From Defluviitalea saccharophila (GTDB taxonomy: Bacteria; Bacillota; Clostridia; Lachnospirales; Defluviitaleaceae), in assembly GCF_038396635.1 (NCBI RefSeq), contig NZ_CP121687.1, forward strand, positions 2,780,592 through 2,844,591: a stretch of DNA of 64,000 bases, written 5' to 3'. The position numbers and the translations under genes are program-made. Below, piece after piece: positions 36,201 to 44,894 of this stretch (positions are counted from its first letter, which is position 1; the number at the start of each line of letters is the position of its first letter). The notes beneath the pieces were generated by a model. It was not told the origin of the DNA and did no database searches. It worked only from the letters and a program-made list of their open reading frames with translations.

Positions 36201-37565
36201 TATGAAAGAACCACAGCCTGAAGAACAGGCTTCGTTTAATAAAATTTTATCAATTACTTCATCTTTTACATGAAGGCACTTCATGTCTTGACCTCCGATG
36301 TCCAATATAAAATCAACACCGGGAAGGAAAAAATTAGCAGCCTTATAATGAGCTACTGTCTCAATCTCTCCTATGTCTATTTTGAGTGCAGCCTTTAAGA
36401 GGGCTTCACCATATCCGGTTACGGCAGAATAAGCAATAGATGCTTTTGGTGGAAGTTTTTCATATATTTCCTTTAAAATCCGTATGGCAGAAGTAAGGGG
36501 ATTTCCTTCGTTACTTCCGTAATAGGAATACAAGAGCGCACCTTTTTCGTCGATTAATGCAGCTTTGGTAGTAGTAGAGCCTGCATCAATTCCCAAAAAG
36601 CATTTTCCTTCATAGGAGGATAATGCTTCACGCTTCACTTTATGGGAGTCATGCCTTTTGTAAAAAGCATTCAGTTCGTCTTCATTTAAAAATAATGGAC
36701 GTAGCCGTTGAATTTCATAGTTCTGGGCTTCCTTTAAATTAGGTAGAGTTTTATGTAAGTTCTTAAAAGGTATAGCCTTCTGCTCCTTAGACAATAGCGC
36801 AGCTCCAAGAGCTACAAAATATTCACCGTCTTTTGGAACGATGATTTCATTGGGCTTTAACTTTAATGTTTTAATAAAACATGTTCTAAGCTCTGATAAA
36901 AAGGATAGAGGCCCGCCTAAGAAAGCCACATTTCCTTTTATGGGTTTTCCGCAGGCAAGACCGCTTATGGTTTGTGTAACCACTGCTTGAAAAACGGAGA
37001 TAGCTATATCCTCTTTAGCAGCTCCTTCATTCAAAAGGGGCTGTACATCGGTTTTTGCAAACACCCCGCATCTTGCGGCAATGGGATAAATCGTTTTATG
37101 CTGTTTAGCCAATTCATTGAGGCCTGCGGCATCTGTTTGAAGCAAAGTAGCCATTTGGTCAATGAATGCACCAGTTCCTCCGGCACAAGTACCATTCATT
37201 CTTTGCTCAATGGAACCTTCAAAATAGGTGATTTTTGCATCTTCTCCTCCCAATTCGATGGCCACATCTGTGTGAGGAATAAAGGTTTCTACAGATTTTG
37301 CTCCTGCGATTACTTCCTGGACAAAGGGGATATTAAGCCATTCTGAAACAGACAACCCTCCGGAACCGGTTACGCTTATGGTGATCTGCTCATCCCTAAA
37401 CACCCTATAGGTTTCATTTAAGAGGTCTATGATGGTTTGCTTGATGTCAGAGAAATGCCTTTGATAACGAGAAAAAAGAATAACATTTTCACTATCTATA
37501 ACAACTACTTTAACGGTAGTTGAACCAACATCCAATCCCATATGGAGCTTATTGATCATTTTCAT
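33261..37565 (-). CDS. Large BadF/BcrA-type acyl-CoA dehydratase activase-related protein (DUF2229)
   Basis: At 1434 residues this is the long fused form of the 2-hydroxyacyl-CoA dehydratase activator family. Two ASKHA ATPase domains begin at [10 protein letters not shown] (~residue 10) and [12 protein letters not shown] (~325). Cysteine-bearing turns such as [11 protein letters not shown] and [11 protein letters not shown] probably bind a shared [4Fe-4S] cluster. [10 protein letters not shown] lies near 604. A DUF2229 region ([24 protein letters not shown]) and HgdB-like segments follow. Known activators drive ATP-dependent electron injection into a dehydratase; the substrate of this fused form is not known. 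No dehydratase subunits are adjacent. It stands alone behind its own promoter with a palindromic operator. Confidence 0.88.
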   Translation of the reverse strand: MKMINKLHMGLDVGSTTVKVVVIDSENVILFSRYQRHFSDIKQTIIDLLNETYRVFRDEQITISVTGSGGLSVSEWLNIPFVQEVIAGAKSVETFIPHTDVAIELGGEDAKITYFEGSIEQRMNGTCAGGTGAFIDQMATLLQTDAAGLNELAKQHKTIYPIAARCGVFAKTDVQPLLNEGAAKEDIAISVFQAVVTQTISGLACGKPIKGNVAFLGGPLSFLSELRTCFIKTLKLKPNEIIVPKDGEYFVALGAALLSKEQKAIPFKNLHKTLPNLKEAQNYEIQRLRPLFLNEDELNAFYKRHDSHKVKREALSSYEGKCFLGIDAGSTTTKAALIDEKGALLYSYYGSNEGNPLTSAIRILKEIYEKLPPKASIAYSAVTGYGEALLKAALKIDIGEIETVAHYKAANFFLPGVDFILDIGGQDMKCLHVKDEVIDKILLNEACSSGCGSFIETFATSLNMSVNDFAKEALLAKNPVDLGSRCTVFMNSRVKQAQKEGATIGDLSAGLSYSVIKNALLKVIKLRNPKDIGDKVIVQGGTFYNDAILRSFELVSGKEAVRPDIAGIMGAFGAALIAKERYSGEESTLLSPGLLNTFKAETSQKRCPLCPNQCHLTVNTFSDGRHFISGNRCEKGAGVEASKETLPNLFDYKYKKIFGYKPLSKEQAARGTIGIPRVLNIYENYPFWFTFFTQLGFQVEISSRSSKKIYEAGIETIPSESVCYPAKLVHGHIMNLIDKGVTRIFYPCIPHEKKEQKQADNNFNCPIVTSYPEVVKNNMEILKEKNILFLNPFLPMDDMKRLIERLTEELRELKISKQEIVTAVNLAWEEKERVKEDIRRKGEEVLKYLKENNKKGIVLSGRPYHIDPEIHHGIPNLITSLGMAVLTEDSVAHLGAIERPLRVVDQWVYHSRLYAAAHFVGREENLELVQLNSFGCGLDAVTTDQVQEILSQYGKIYTTLKIDEGNQLGAARIRLRSLKAAMEERIKNAEKNTESKPGEKIEYKRVPFTKEMTNNYTILVPQMAPYQFEFVQEAFRASGYQMELLPSVDYQAVDVGLKYVNNDACYPSIIVIGQLISALQSGKYDIHRTAVMITQTGGGCRATNYIAFLRKALKDADMGHVPVISLNALGMEKNPGFKITPKLINKSMMALVYGDLLMRVLLRVRPYETIQGSSHLLYRKWAEKCKESIRRGNHKEFTQIVHDIVKDFDQLEINNIRKPKVGLVGEILVKFHPTANNNAIGIIEKEGAEAVVPDLTDFLLYCAYNPSFKHDYLSGSRKAKWIGLALIKFIEYYRSEMKKALQNSKRFEPPKSIFDLAKEASTLLSLGNQTGEGWFLTAEMIELIESGVENILCMQPFACLPNHVTGKAMIKPLKQKYPNANIVAIDYDPGASEVNQLNRIKLMLSTAFKNLRPRNQEPASTIVRNQKEKEMFSS

Positions 37566-37587
37566 TCACTCTCTTTTATATACTAAA

Positions 37588-37610
37588 AAGCCTTAAACCA
37601 TAAAAGGCTT
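37588..37610 (-). promoter_or_regulatory. Hairpin in the leader of the activase-like gene
   Basis: AAGCCTT (37588-37594) and AAGGCTT (37604-37610) pair. On the minus strand the hairpin is followed by TTTTTAG, so it resembles a weak intrinsic terminator between the promoter at 37677 and the start at 37565. It could be an attenuator; no regulatory alternative fold is evident. Confidence 0.4.
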
Positions 37611-37653
37611 AAGACCTTTAGAAATTATTATAAATTTATTCCTTTTAAGACTT

Positions 37654-37682
37654 ATAATAGTGAAACGAAATTCGTTTGTCAA
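37654..37682 (-). promoter_or_regulatory. Promoter of the activase-like gene with palindromic operator
   Basis: Read on the minus strand, TTGACA (37682-37677) lies exactly 17 bases from TATTAT (37659-37654). The spacer is occupied by a perfect 15-base inverted repeat, AAACGAAATTCGTTT on the plus strand at 37663-37677, with seven-base arms and one central base. A dimeric repressor bound there would block RNA polymerase. The repressor is not in the window. Confidence 0.75.
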
Positions 37683-37792
37683 GATTTTTGATTTTTTACT
37701 CATATCCCTCTGCCAGGTATCAATATATTTATAATAGGCGGTTTGTCAATATCGTCCCAAGTAAAGATAGACATTGAAAAAGGAGGGGTAAG

Positions 37793-39721
37793 ATGGGCAT
37801 AACCGATTTTTTCACACTTATACAAAAAGATCGGGAAGAAAGAAAAACACTGGATTTTAAAGGAACCCTATTGGATTATTTACATATTGTAAAAGAATCT
37901 CCTGAAATCAGTGCACTTTCCCACGAAAGGTTATATAAGCTTATTGTAGAACCAGGGGTAGAGGTGATTAAAACCGAAGAAAATCCAAGACTAAGAAGAA
38001 TTTATGGTAAAGATACCATTAAAAAATACAAATTCTTTGAAGATGATTTTTTCGGTATTGATGATGTACTGATGAAATTAGTGCGATACTTTCACTCTGC
38101 AGCCATGAGGGGAGAAGAATCAAGGCAGGTACTATACCTTGTAGGCCCGGTGGGTTCAGGTAAATCCTCTTTAATTGAATCCTTAAAGAGATTACTTGAA
38201 TCTAGTCCGCCGATTTATGCATTGGAAGGCTGTCCAATGAGAGAAGAACCACTTCATCTTATACCTAAACACCTAAGACCTGTCTTTGAAAAAGAGCTTA
38301 ATGTAAAGATTGAAGGGGATTTATGTCCCGTATGCAGATATCGACTTAAGAATGAATTTAAAGGTCAATATGAAAAATTCCCTGTAATCGCTGTTGACTT
38401 TTCTATTCGTTCTAGAAAGGGGATAGGCGTTGTTCCGCCAGTAGACCCAAATAATCAGGATACTTCAGTTCTTATTGGTTCTGTAGATATTTCAAAGATG
38501 GATTTATACCCCGAGGACGATCCCAGGGTTTTTGCATTAAATGGGGCTTTTAATGCAGGCAATAGAGGTATTGTAGAATTCATCGAAGTATTTAAGAACG
38601 ATGTAGAATATCTGCATACTATGATTACAGCGACTCAAGAAAAATCCATTCCTTCACCGGGAAAAGGGTCTATGATTTATTTTGATGGCGTCATATTAGC
38701 CCATTCCAATGAAGCGGAATGGAATAAATTTAAAGCAGACCATACCAACGAAGCCATTTTAGATAGAATTGTTAAGATTGAGGTGCCCTATTGCTTAGAA
38801 CTTAATGAAGAAATGAAAATCTATGAAAAAATTCTTAGAAAATCTAATTTTAAGGCCCATATTGCTCCCCATACCATAGAAGTTGCTTCTATGTTTGCCA
38901 TACTTAGCCGTCTTGCACCTTCTAACAAGGTAGATCCTATGACCAAATTAAAGATCTATAACGGGGAAGAAATCATTGAAAAAGGAACTACCAAGAGAAT
39001 CGATGTTATGGAACTGAGAGAAGAAGCAGGAAGAGAAGGGATGACGGGAATTTCTACTCGATTTATTATGAAGGCGTTAGACAGTGCCCTGTCAGATTCG
39101 GAACATAACTGTATTAATCCTTTAAGCGTTATGGAATGTTTAATTAAAGAAGTCAAGGAAATGGCGATACCGGAAGATTTGAAGAAAAAATATCTGGGAT
39201 TTCTACAGGACAGCATCAAGAAGGAATATCATCAGATATTGGAAAAAGAAGTGACGAAGGCGTTTATCCACGGATATAGAGAGCAGGCTCAGGATTTATT
39301 TAATAATTATTTAGACCATGCGGAAGCCTTTGTAAATAAAACAAAACTAAAAGATCCAAATACAGGGGAAGAATTAGAACCGGATGAAGAATTTTTACAT
39401 TCCATCGAACAGCAGCTGGGGATTACCCAGAGTGCAGCAAAGGGATTTAGACAGGATGTAACAGCATATATGTTTGCAGTCCTTAGAAACGGTGGAAAGA
39501 TTGATTATACCTGCTATGAACCCCTAAAGGAAGCCATAGAAAAGAAATTAACGGCATCGGTTAGGGAACTCTCCAGAATTATTACCAAATCAAAAGTGCG
39601 AGATCAGGAGCAAAGTAAAAAATATGATGCTATGGTTGAGGAAATGAAGAGAAACGGCTACTGCGACCACTGCTGTAATGTGATCCTAAAATATGCGGCC
39701 AATAATCTTTGGAAAGATTAG
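37793..39721 (+). CDS. prkA: PrkA family serine protein kinase
   Basis: The 642-residue protein has the PrkA AAA+ domain with Walker A GPVGSGKSS (118-126) and a C-terminal kinase-like domain. Cysteine pairs occur in CPVCRYRL (~residue 182) and near the C-terminus (CDHCCN). In Bacillus PrkA is made in the mother cell and is needed for normal sporulation; E. coli YeaG is the orthologue. The AAGGAGGGG ribosome binding site is strong. It is followed by yhbH and spoVR with an 8-base gap and a 4-base overlap, the conserved prkA-yhbH-spoVR set. Confidence 0.95.
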   Translation: MGITDFFTLIQKDREERKTLDFKGTLLDYLHIVKESPEISALSHERLYKLIVEPGVEVIKTEENPRLRRIYGKDTIKKYKFFEDDFFGIDDVLMKLVRYFHSAAMRGEESRQVLYLVGPVGSGKSSLIESLKRLLESSPPIYALEGCPMREEPLHLIPKHLRPVFEKELNVKIEGDLCPVCRYRLKNEFKGQYEKFPVIAVDFSIRSRKGIGVVPPVDPNNQDTSVLIGSVDISKMDLYPEDDPRVFALNGAFNAGNRGIVEFIEVFKNDVEYLHTMITATQEKSIPSPGKGSMIYFDGVILAHSNEAEWNKFKADHTNEAILDRIVKIEVPYCLELNEEMKIYEKILRKSNFKAHIAPHTIEVASMFAILSRLAPSNKVDPMTKLKIYNGEEIIEKGTTKRIDVMELREEAGREGMTGISTRFIMKALDSALSDSEHNCINPLSVMECLIKEVKEMAIPEDLKKKYLGFLQDSIKKEYHQILEKEVTKAFIHGYREQAQDLFNNYLDHAEAFVNKTKLKDPNTGEELEPDEEFLHSIEQQLGITQSAAKGFRQDVTAYMFAVLRNGGKIDYTCYEPLKEAIEKKLTASVRELSRIITKSKVRDQEQSKKYDAMVEEMKRNGYCDHCCNVILKYAANNLWKD

Positions 39722-39729
39722 GTGATGGT

Positions 39730-40905
39730 ATGGCAATCTTTCGAGAGTTTCAAAAATATGGCAGAGACAGAAGCTCAGAAGACAGACGGCGCCATAGAGA
39801 GCTGGTGGAAAAAAGCATAAAAGAAAATATAGGGGATATTATTTCGGAAGAAAGCATTATAGGTCAGGCAAAAAATAAAAAAATCAAAATCCCCATAAGG
39901 GGGCTTAAGGAATATTATTTTAAATACGGCTCAAACCAAAAGGGAATAGGTTCAGGGGATGGCAGTGAAAAAAAAGGCGATCGCTACCACAAAGGAAAAT
40001 ATACGAATGGAAATGGTGATGCAAATCAAGCGGGAAACGAAGAAGGAGAAGACATCTATGAAACAGAAATCACCATCGAAGATGCCATACAGTATTTATT
40101 TGAAGATCTAGATCTTCCTTATCTTTATAGAAAACAGTTTACAGAGATTCAGTCCGATAGCACTGGTAAACGCTGGGGTATTCAAACAAAAGGCATTCCT
40201 CCACGCATTTCTAAAAAGCACACAGTCATAGAGAAGATCAAAAGAAAAAAGCAGATACAGCGTAACCAATCCGTAGATGAAAATGAAAGATTCCCCTTTC
40301 ATAAGGATGATATCAGGTATTTTCGTATACAGCCAAAACTAAAAAGGGATTCCAATGCGGTGATTATCTGTATTATGGATACCTCCGGTTCTATGGGGCA
40401 AACAAAAAAGTATTTAGCAAGAAGCTTCTATTTTCTTTTATATCAATTTGTGCGGATCAAGTATCTCCATGTAGAAGTGGTCTTTATTGCCCATACGACC
40501 GTGGCAAAAGAAGTAACAGAGGATGAGTTTTTCCACAAGGGAGAATCCGGAGGAACTTATATCAGCAGCGGGTATCAAAAGGCATTGGAGATTATAAAAG
40601 AAAGATATAATCCGGAAGTGTGGAATGTATATGCGTTTCACTGCAGTGATGGGGATAACTGGGGAGAAGATAATCAAAAAGCTATAGAAAGTGCCATAGA
40701 GCTTTGCAAAGTCTGCAATATGTTTGGATATGGGGAAATTAAGACCAGTACATATACCAGTACGATTATGCATAAATACATGGAAGAAATCAAAGAACCT
40801 AATTTTGCAATGGTCAAAATATCCAGCAAAGAGGAAGTATGGTCGGCCTTTGTAGAGCTTTTAAATGTAGAAAAGAAAAATAGCCCGAAAGGGTGGTTGT
40901 CATGA
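39730..40905 (+). CDS. yhbH: YhbH/YeaH family protein (DUF444)
   Basis: The protein (391 residues) belongs to the DUF444 family. The C-terminal half is a von Willebrand factor A-like domain with the metal-site motif CIMDTSGSMGQ and a later SGGTYISSG. The N-terminus (REFQKYGRDRSSEDRRRHRELVEK) is strongly charged, as in B. subtilis YhbH. Null mutants of relatives are affected in sporulation or stress survival; the biochemical role is unknown. I take the ATG at 39730, after AGGTGAT; the in-frame TTG at 39709 lies in prkA. The stop overlaps the spoVR start (ATGA). Confidence 0.93.
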   Translation: MAIFREFQKYGRDRSSEDRRRHRELVEKSIKENIGDIISEESIIGQAKNKKIKIPIRGLKEYYFKYGSNQKGIGSGDGSEKKGDRYHKGKYTNGNGDANQAGNEEGEDIYETEITIEDAIQYLFEDLDLPYLYRKQFTEIQSDSTGKRWGIQTKGIPPRISKKHTVIEKIKRKKQIQRNQSVDENERFPFHKDDIRYFRIQPKLKRDSNAVIICIMDTSGSMGQTKKYLARSFYFLLYQFVRIKYLHVEVVFIAHTTVAKEVTEDEFFHKGESGGTYISSGYQKALEIIKERYNPEVWNVYAFHCSDGDNWGEDNQKAIESAIELCKVCNMFGYGEIKTSTYTSTIMHKYMEEIKEPNFAMVKISSKEEVWSAFVELLNVEKKNSPKGWLS

Positions 40906-42170
40906 ATTATTCATTAGACGAATTAAAATATTGGAATGAAAAAATAGAAAAATTGGCAGAAGAAAAGGGCTTGGATTTTTATCCCCAGGAATTTGAAATC
41001 ATCAGCTTTGAAGATATGCTTTGCTACGAATCCTATGTAGGTATGCCGTCTCATTATCCTCACTGGAGCTTTGGGAAAGCCTACGAAAAATTAAAGACCT
41101 TATACCAGTATAATCTTACGGGGCTTCCCTACGAGATGGTGATTAACTCCAATCCATGCATTGCCTATTTAATGAAAGACAATACTTTAATACTTCAGAT
41201 TTTAACCATGGCCCATGTATATGCCCATAATGATTTCTTCAAAAACAACAGGCTTTTTAAGGAAAACACCAATGCCAAGTTAGCCGTAGAAATGTTTAAA
41301 AACCATGCCAATAGAATCCGCTCCTATATACAAGATCCCAGCATAGGTTATGAGAAAGTAGAGCGTATTTTAGATGCCGCCCATTCCATTCGCTATCAAT
41401 GTGGACTTTCAGAAAAGAAAAACGAGGAAGAAAAAGAGAAAAAGAAAGAATACGAAAATCTGATCGAATTTCTAATAGATTATGGAGACGGTGAAGACTG
41501 GGAAAAAGATATCTTAAATATTGTTATGGAAGAAACAAGATATTTTATTCCCCAGATGGAAAACAAAATCATGAATGAAGGCTGGGCGAGCTGGTGGCAC
41601 TATAATATACTTAAGGAATTGGATTTGGATCATGGGAATCATATAGAGTTTTTAAAAATCCATAACTCAGTGATTCGTCCTTCTACCGGCAGAATCAACC
41701 CTTATTACATGGGATTTAAAATATGGGAGGATCTAGTCCGTCGCTATGAAGATCCGCAGAAAATATTTGAAGTAAGGGCCCTTGAAAGAGACTCTTCCTT
41801 TATTAGAAGATATCTTAATTTTGAGCTTTGCAGAGAAATGAATCTCCTGGAGTTTGAAGAACAGGACAGATATTATGTCATAACGGAAGTAGCCGATGAG
41901 CAAGGCTGGAGAAATATAAGAAATCATCTGGCTGACATCGTTGGAATGGGCAGTATTCCAAAAATTATTGTAAAGGATACCAAGAAAAGTGATAACACCT
42001 TATTACTTAAGCATCTGTTTGACGGAAGAGAATTGGAGGCTACCAATACCTTTGAGACACTAAAATATGTTGCTAGGCTGTGGGGAGGGAAAGTGGTCTT
42101 AGATACCACCATGAATAAATCTAAGAAAAGAATCGTATGCAGCAGTGACGGTAAAATATCACTGGAATAG
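40902..42170 (+). CDS. spoVR: SpoVR family stage V sporulation protein
   Basis: The 422-residue protein matches SpoVR/YcgB in length and motifs. It has FYPQEFEIISFEDML near the start, then SHYPHWSFGKAYEKL, AHVYAHNDFFKNN, and NEGWASWWHYNI near residue 226. B. subtilis SpoVR is involved in spore cortex formation; its biochemical activity is unknown. It overlaps yhbH by four bases, so all three genes of the set are coupled. The start follows GAAAGGGTGG. A large terminator hairpin closes the operon. Confidence 0.95.
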   Translation: MNYSLDELKYWNEKIEKLAEEKGLDFYPQEFEIISFEDMLCYESYVGMPSHYPHWSFGKAYEKLKTLYQYNLTGLPYEMVINSNPCIAYLMKDNTLILQILTMAHVYAHNDFFKNNRLFKENTNAKLAVEMFKNHANRIRSYIQDPSIGYEKVERILDAAHSIRYQCGLSEKKNEEEKEKKKEYENLIEFLIDYGDGEDWEKDILNIVMEETRYFIPQMENKIMNEGWASWWHYNILKELDLDHGNHIEFLKIHNSVIRPSTGRINPYYMGFKIWEDLVRRYEDPQKIFEVRALERDSSFIRRYLNFELCREMNLLEFEEQDRYYVITEVADEQGWRNIRNHLADIVGMGSIPKIIVKDTKKSDNTLLLKHLFDGRELEATNTFETLKYVARLWGGKVVLDTTMNKSKKRIVCSSDGKISLE

Positions 42171-42187
42171 TGTAGGGGCAAATGTTG

Positions 42188-42240
42188 AACTGATCCCTAT
42201 TGTTAGAACAAAATTCTAACATATAGGAGATCAGTTTTTT
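42188..42240 (+). terminator. Terminator after spoVR
   Basis: AACTGATC (42188-42195) pairs with GATCAGTT (42229-42236), with inner pairing of TGTTAGAA and TTCTAACA, then a run of Ts. It is a long, well-formed hairpin. Confidence 0.9.
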
Positions 42241-42252
42241 TATGAATTGAAA

Positions 42253-42711
42253 TCACAGACTTTTATTAGGTGCTGATAATTCATAAAGCAGATAATGAGT
42301 TTCTTTCATTCCCAGGGCTTTATATGTGTTTTTAGCGGTTTCATTTTCTTTTTCAACATACAATCGCAGACCGCAGATGGTATCATCCGAATCTACAATG
42401 GACTTCACATGATGGAATAATGAGGTATAGATGCCTTGTCTTCGGTAGTCCTTATGTACATACACACTTTGTATCCACCAGAAGTCTCCGTTTCTCCAGT
42501 CACTCCATTCTTTAGTAATCATCAACTGACCTACGACTTTGTCGTCTTTTTCGTAAACAAAATAAATGCCTTTGGATTCGTCTGAAAGGACTTTTTGTAC
42601 ACCCTTATACAAGGTTTCTTTGTTTAATTCAAGAGCTTCAGTTTCTTTTGCTAAACAATAATTAAATTCTGCAATAACAGCGGCATCTTTTATAGTAGCT
42701 TTTCTAATCAT
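42253..42711 (-). CDS. GNAT family N-acetyltransferase
   Basis: The protein (152 residues) has the GNAT fold order, beginning MIRKATIKDAA. The acetyl-CoA site is VYVHKDYRRQGIYTSLF, matching the Q/R-x-x-G-x-G/A loop, and the C-terminal NETAKNTYKALGM is typical too. The acceptor is unknown. The ATG at 42711 is preceded by AAGGAGTG; the frame stays open upstream to 42801 but no ribosome binding site supports a longer form. It is convergent with the spoVR operon. Confidence 0.88.
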   Translation of the reverse strand: MIRKATIKDAAVIAEFNYCLAKETEALELNKETLYKGVQKVLSDESKGIYFVYEKDDKVVGQLMITKEWSDWRNGDFWWIQSVYVHKDYRRQGIYTSLFHHVKSIVDSDDTICGLRLYVEKENETAKNTYKALGMKETHYLLYELSAPNKSL

Positions 42712-42852
42712 AAGCACACTCCTTATGAGAATATTCCATAGCCTTATAACCTCAGTACCAGGTAACGGATGGGTGGACATGGGATAAGTTTTATTATACA
42801 ATAACTGTTGATATAACTCAAATTGGTGACTTCGATAAGGAAGGAAATGACA

Positions 42853-43656
42853 ATGGCATTTAATTTTTGTTCGATTACTAGTGGCAGCAGCGGAAACTGC
42901 CTTTATATAGGAACACCTAAAGTCAATTTATTGATTGATGCAGGTATTAGCGGGAAAAGAGTCCAAGCTGGTTTAGACCAAATCAATGTGAATCCCAGGG
43001 AGATTCATGGTATTTTTATTACCCATGAGCATAGCGATCACATAAAAGGAGTCGGTATTTTATCCAGGCGATTTGATATTCCCATATTTGCTACATCAAG
43101 CACCTGGAGTGCTATGGATGAAATGGGAAATATGCTAGGAAAAATAAAACCGGAACATCGCCAAGTGGTTGAAAAGGATAAAGATCTTATTATAGAAGAT
43201 TTAATTATTCATCCTTATAGCATTCCCCATGATGCTGCCGATCCGGTAGGATATACCTTTGTCCATGGGAATAAGAAGATTAGTATTGCAACAGATTTAG
43301 GCCATATGAACGACTATATAAAGGACAATATAAGAGAATCCAATCTTATTTTGCTGGAGTCCAACCATGATATTGATATGCTAAAAAGCGGTTCTTATCC
43401 TTATTATTTAAAACGAAGAATCCTGGGGGATAGAGGGCATCTATGCAACGAAATAGCCGGAAAAACCTTGGTTGAAATATTCCACGATAAGCTTAAAACA
43501 GTGATTTTAGGACATTTAAGCAAGGAAAATAATTACCCTGATTTAGCATATATGAGTGTGAGAAATGAACTCATGGAAGCAGGTATTGAAGTTGATCACA
43601 GGCTTGAATTAACAGTAGCCAGCCGGGAAGAGACGTCGAAAATTTTCGAAGTATAG
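42853..43656 (+). CDS. MBL-fold metallohydrolase, WalJ/YycJ-like
   Basis: A 267-residue metallo-beta-lactamase-fold protein. THEHSDHIKG holds the HxHxDH metal motif, and later ligands are in ATDLGHMN and ILGHLSKENN. The N-terminal FCSITSGSSGNCLYIGT is the YycJ/WalJ signature. Relatives are 5'-exonuclease-like proteins linked to DNA replication and cell-wall signalling. GGAAGG eight bases upstream supports the ATG at 42853. No walRK genes are adjacent, unlike in Bacillus. Confidence 0.9.
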   Translation: MAFNFCSITSGSSGNCLYIGTPKVNLLIDAGISGKRVQAGLDQINVNPREIHGIFITHEHSDHIKGVGILSRRFDIPIFATSSTWSAMDEMGNMLGKIKPEHRQVVEKDKDLIIEDLIIHPYSIPHDAADPVGYTFVHGNKKISIATDLGHMNDYIKDNIRESNLILLESNHDIDMLKSGSYPYYLKRRILGDRGHLCNEIAGKTLVEIFHDKLKTVILGHLSKENNYPDLAYMSVRNELMEAGIEVDHRLELTVASREETSKIFEV

Positions 43657-43690
43657 GCCTTAGGATGTGCTCAAAAACTTTTATTCCTAT

Positions 43691-43721
43691 GTATAAAATA
43701 TCCTTATTTGTTTCATAATTA
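43691..43721 (+). promoter_or_regulatory. Sigma-G-like forespore promoter
   Basis: GTATA at 43691-43695 fits the -35 consensus GNATR. After 18 bases CATAATTA (43714-43721) fits the -10 consensus CATNNTA at six of seven positions. Transcription would start near 43728, 36 bases ahead of the small basic protein. This is a pattern match only. Confidence 0.5.
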
Positions 43722-43763
43722 TTGACGAGGGTGATTAAATACAAGGAAGAAAGGAGTACCCCT

Positions 43764-43901
43764 ATGGCTAAAAGTAAAAAAATTGATAAGGCTAGTCAAC
43801 CGGCTTCTTACGCTACGGAAGAGTTTTCTTCTGAATCACTTCCACAACAAGGTTCTCAAAAAAGCAGAAAAAAAGGTGGTCTTCAGCAGAAAAAGAAATA
43901 G
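43764..43901 (+). CDS. 45-residue basic protein, possibly a small spore protein
   Basis: The frame starts at an ATG with AAGGAG eight bases upstream and ends at a TAG followed by a good terminator, so it is a complete small gene. The product starts MAKSKKIDKASQPASYATEE and ends KKGGLQQKKK; it is rich in Lys, Ser and Gln with no hydrophobic core. The centre, YATEEFSSES, recalls the FGTEFASET repeat of gamma-type small acid-soluble spore proteins. With the sigma-G-like promoter at 43691 this suggests a forespore protein. The resemblance is weak and I do not recognise a family. Confidence 0.65.
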   Translation: MAKSKKIDKASQPASYATEEFSSESLPQQGSQKSRKKGGLQQKKK

Positions 43902-43924
43902 GTCAGAAAATGGAATAGGATGGA

Positions 43925-43955
43925 TAAAATCCCTATAGTGTTATAGGGATTTTAT
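43925..43955 (+). terminator. Terminator after the small basic protein
   Basis: TAAAATCCCTATA (43925-43937) pairs perfectly with TATAGGGATTTTA (43942-43954) around a four-base loop. The A- and T-rich flanks would allow action in both directions. Confidence 0.9.
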
Positions 43956-44001
43956 TATGTCGTTCCGTTACAAACAAATTATGGATAGTTGTATGTTTTA
44001 A

Positions 44002-44030
44002 TAGACGTCGTATAAAAAACATAGTATAAT
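44002..44030 (+). promoter_or_regulatory. Promoter of the phospholipase-C-like gene
   Basis: TAGACG (44002-44007) lies 17 bases before a perfect TATAAT (44025-44030), 43 bases ahead of the TTG start. Confidence 0.6.
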
Positions 44031-44072
44031 AAACCTCGTAATAAATATAGAAAATAAAGAGAAGGTGTACCC

Positions 44073-44669
44073 TTGAGATTATCCAGCCATATTTACGTGG
44101 CAGAGTATGCTGGAGATATTCTTGAAGCTTTAGTAGGGGTTTCTTTTAATCGTAAACTTATGGCAATCGGTGCTACAATGCCGGATATTCAACCTCTTCG
44201 AAGAATGCAGATCCATTCTCCACAAATCGTTCTGCCCCATTTTCAACGAGAATACGATAGAATTGTTTTAAAGGAAAAAAAGATAGACCGCATTTCATTT
44301 ATATTGGGTATTCTTAGTCATTATATAGCCGATGCTTTTTGTTATTCTCACAACGCCTATGTAATTGACATGAAAAAGCATATTCAATATGAACACTATT
44401 TGGATGATGAAAAGTATAATATCAAGTTTTCAAAAGATATAGCAAAAGTCGTTCCTGAATCTTTAATGCATCTCAACAAAGGCATAGATTCTATAAATGA
44501 ATATATTAAAAAAGAGAATAAAAGATATCTTCAGCATGTAAAAGATCAAAGATGGGAAGATATTATCCAAATTGACTTAGAAAACGCAGTCACCCATACG
44601 GCAGTACTTTTAACCCACTTCGTTATGGAGCTTCAGGAAGTACGGGTGCCTGCGGTGTGCTTAGCTTAG
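44073..44669 (+). CDS. Zinc-dependent phospholipase C-like protein
   Basis: The 198-residue protein looks like the zinc-dependent phospholipase C family often found in Clostridia. Histidine and aspartate residues that could bind zinc occur in RLSSHIYVAEY, GATMPDIQP, ILSHYIADAFCYSHN and VTHTAVLLTHF. There is no signal peptide, so unlike the secreted toxins it is probably cytosolic. Translation starts at TTG with GAGAAGGTG upstream; no ATG fits. The activity is not proven for this cytosolic subgroup. Confidence 0.7.
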   Translation: MRLSSHIYVAEYAGDILEALVGVSFNRKLMAIGATMPDIQPLRRMQIHSPQIVLPHFQREYDRIVLKEKKIDRISFILGILSHYIADAFCYSHNAYVIDMKKHIQYEHYLDDEKYNIKFSKDIAKVVPESLMHLNKGIDSINEYIKKENKRYLQHVKDQRWEDIIQIDLENAVTHTAVLLTHFVMELQEVRVPAVCLA

Positions 44670-44735
44670 ATATAAGCTCTGTGATTAGCATGCAAAGGCC
44701 TTATCAGGTAATTTCTCTGATTAAACACTGCGTCT

Positions 44736-44787
44736 GCCCAATACATAGGAAAGCATTTTCCTATGTATTGACAAATGGGCCATTTTT
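44736..44787. repeat. Dispersed palindromic repeat, copy 2, fused to a terminator-like stem
   Basis: AATACATAGGAAA (44740-44752) pairs with TTTCCTATGTATT (44757-44769). An outer GCCCA/TGGGC pair (44736-44740 with 44776-44780) and a following run of Ts make the whole structure act like a terminator of the preceding gene. The -35 box of the tRNA-Thr promoter starts in the right arm. Confidence 0.75.
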
Positions 44788-44796
44788 ATTTATAAT
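44768..44796 (+). promoter_or_regulatory. Consensus promoter of tRNA-Thr
   Basis: TTGACA (44768-44773), 17 bases, TATAAT (44791-44796): a perfect sigma-A promoter, with the predicted start about six bases before the tRNA. Confidence 0.88.
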
Positions 44797-44808
44797 ACTT
44801 TCGTTAAT

Positions 44809-44880
44809 GCTTCCGTGGCTCAGGGGTAGAGCAATTCACTCGTAATGAATAGGTCGCCGGTTCGAATCCGGCCGGGAGCT
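44809..44880 (+). tRNA. tRNA-Thr (anticodon CGT)
   Basis: The acceptor arms GCTTCCG and CGGGAGC pair with one G-T wobble, the D arm is GGCTCAGGGGTAGAGC, and the T loop is GGTTCGAATCC. The anticodon loop CTCGTAA gives CGT, reading ACG. No CCA is encoded. It stands as a single-gene unit with its own promoter and terminator. Confidence 0.95.
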
Positions 44881-44894
44881 TAAAAATTAATGAA

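Noticed and set aside
37724-37760. Sigma-E promoter of prkA
   Set aside because: An ATATATT and a distant CAATATCG only loosely resemble the consensus; the match is too poor to list as a feature.
44657-44845. Possible 62-residue protein between the phospholipase-like gene and tRNA-Thr
   Set aside because: It runs through a repeat hairpin, a tRNA promoter and into the tRNA itself, and has no ribosome binding site.
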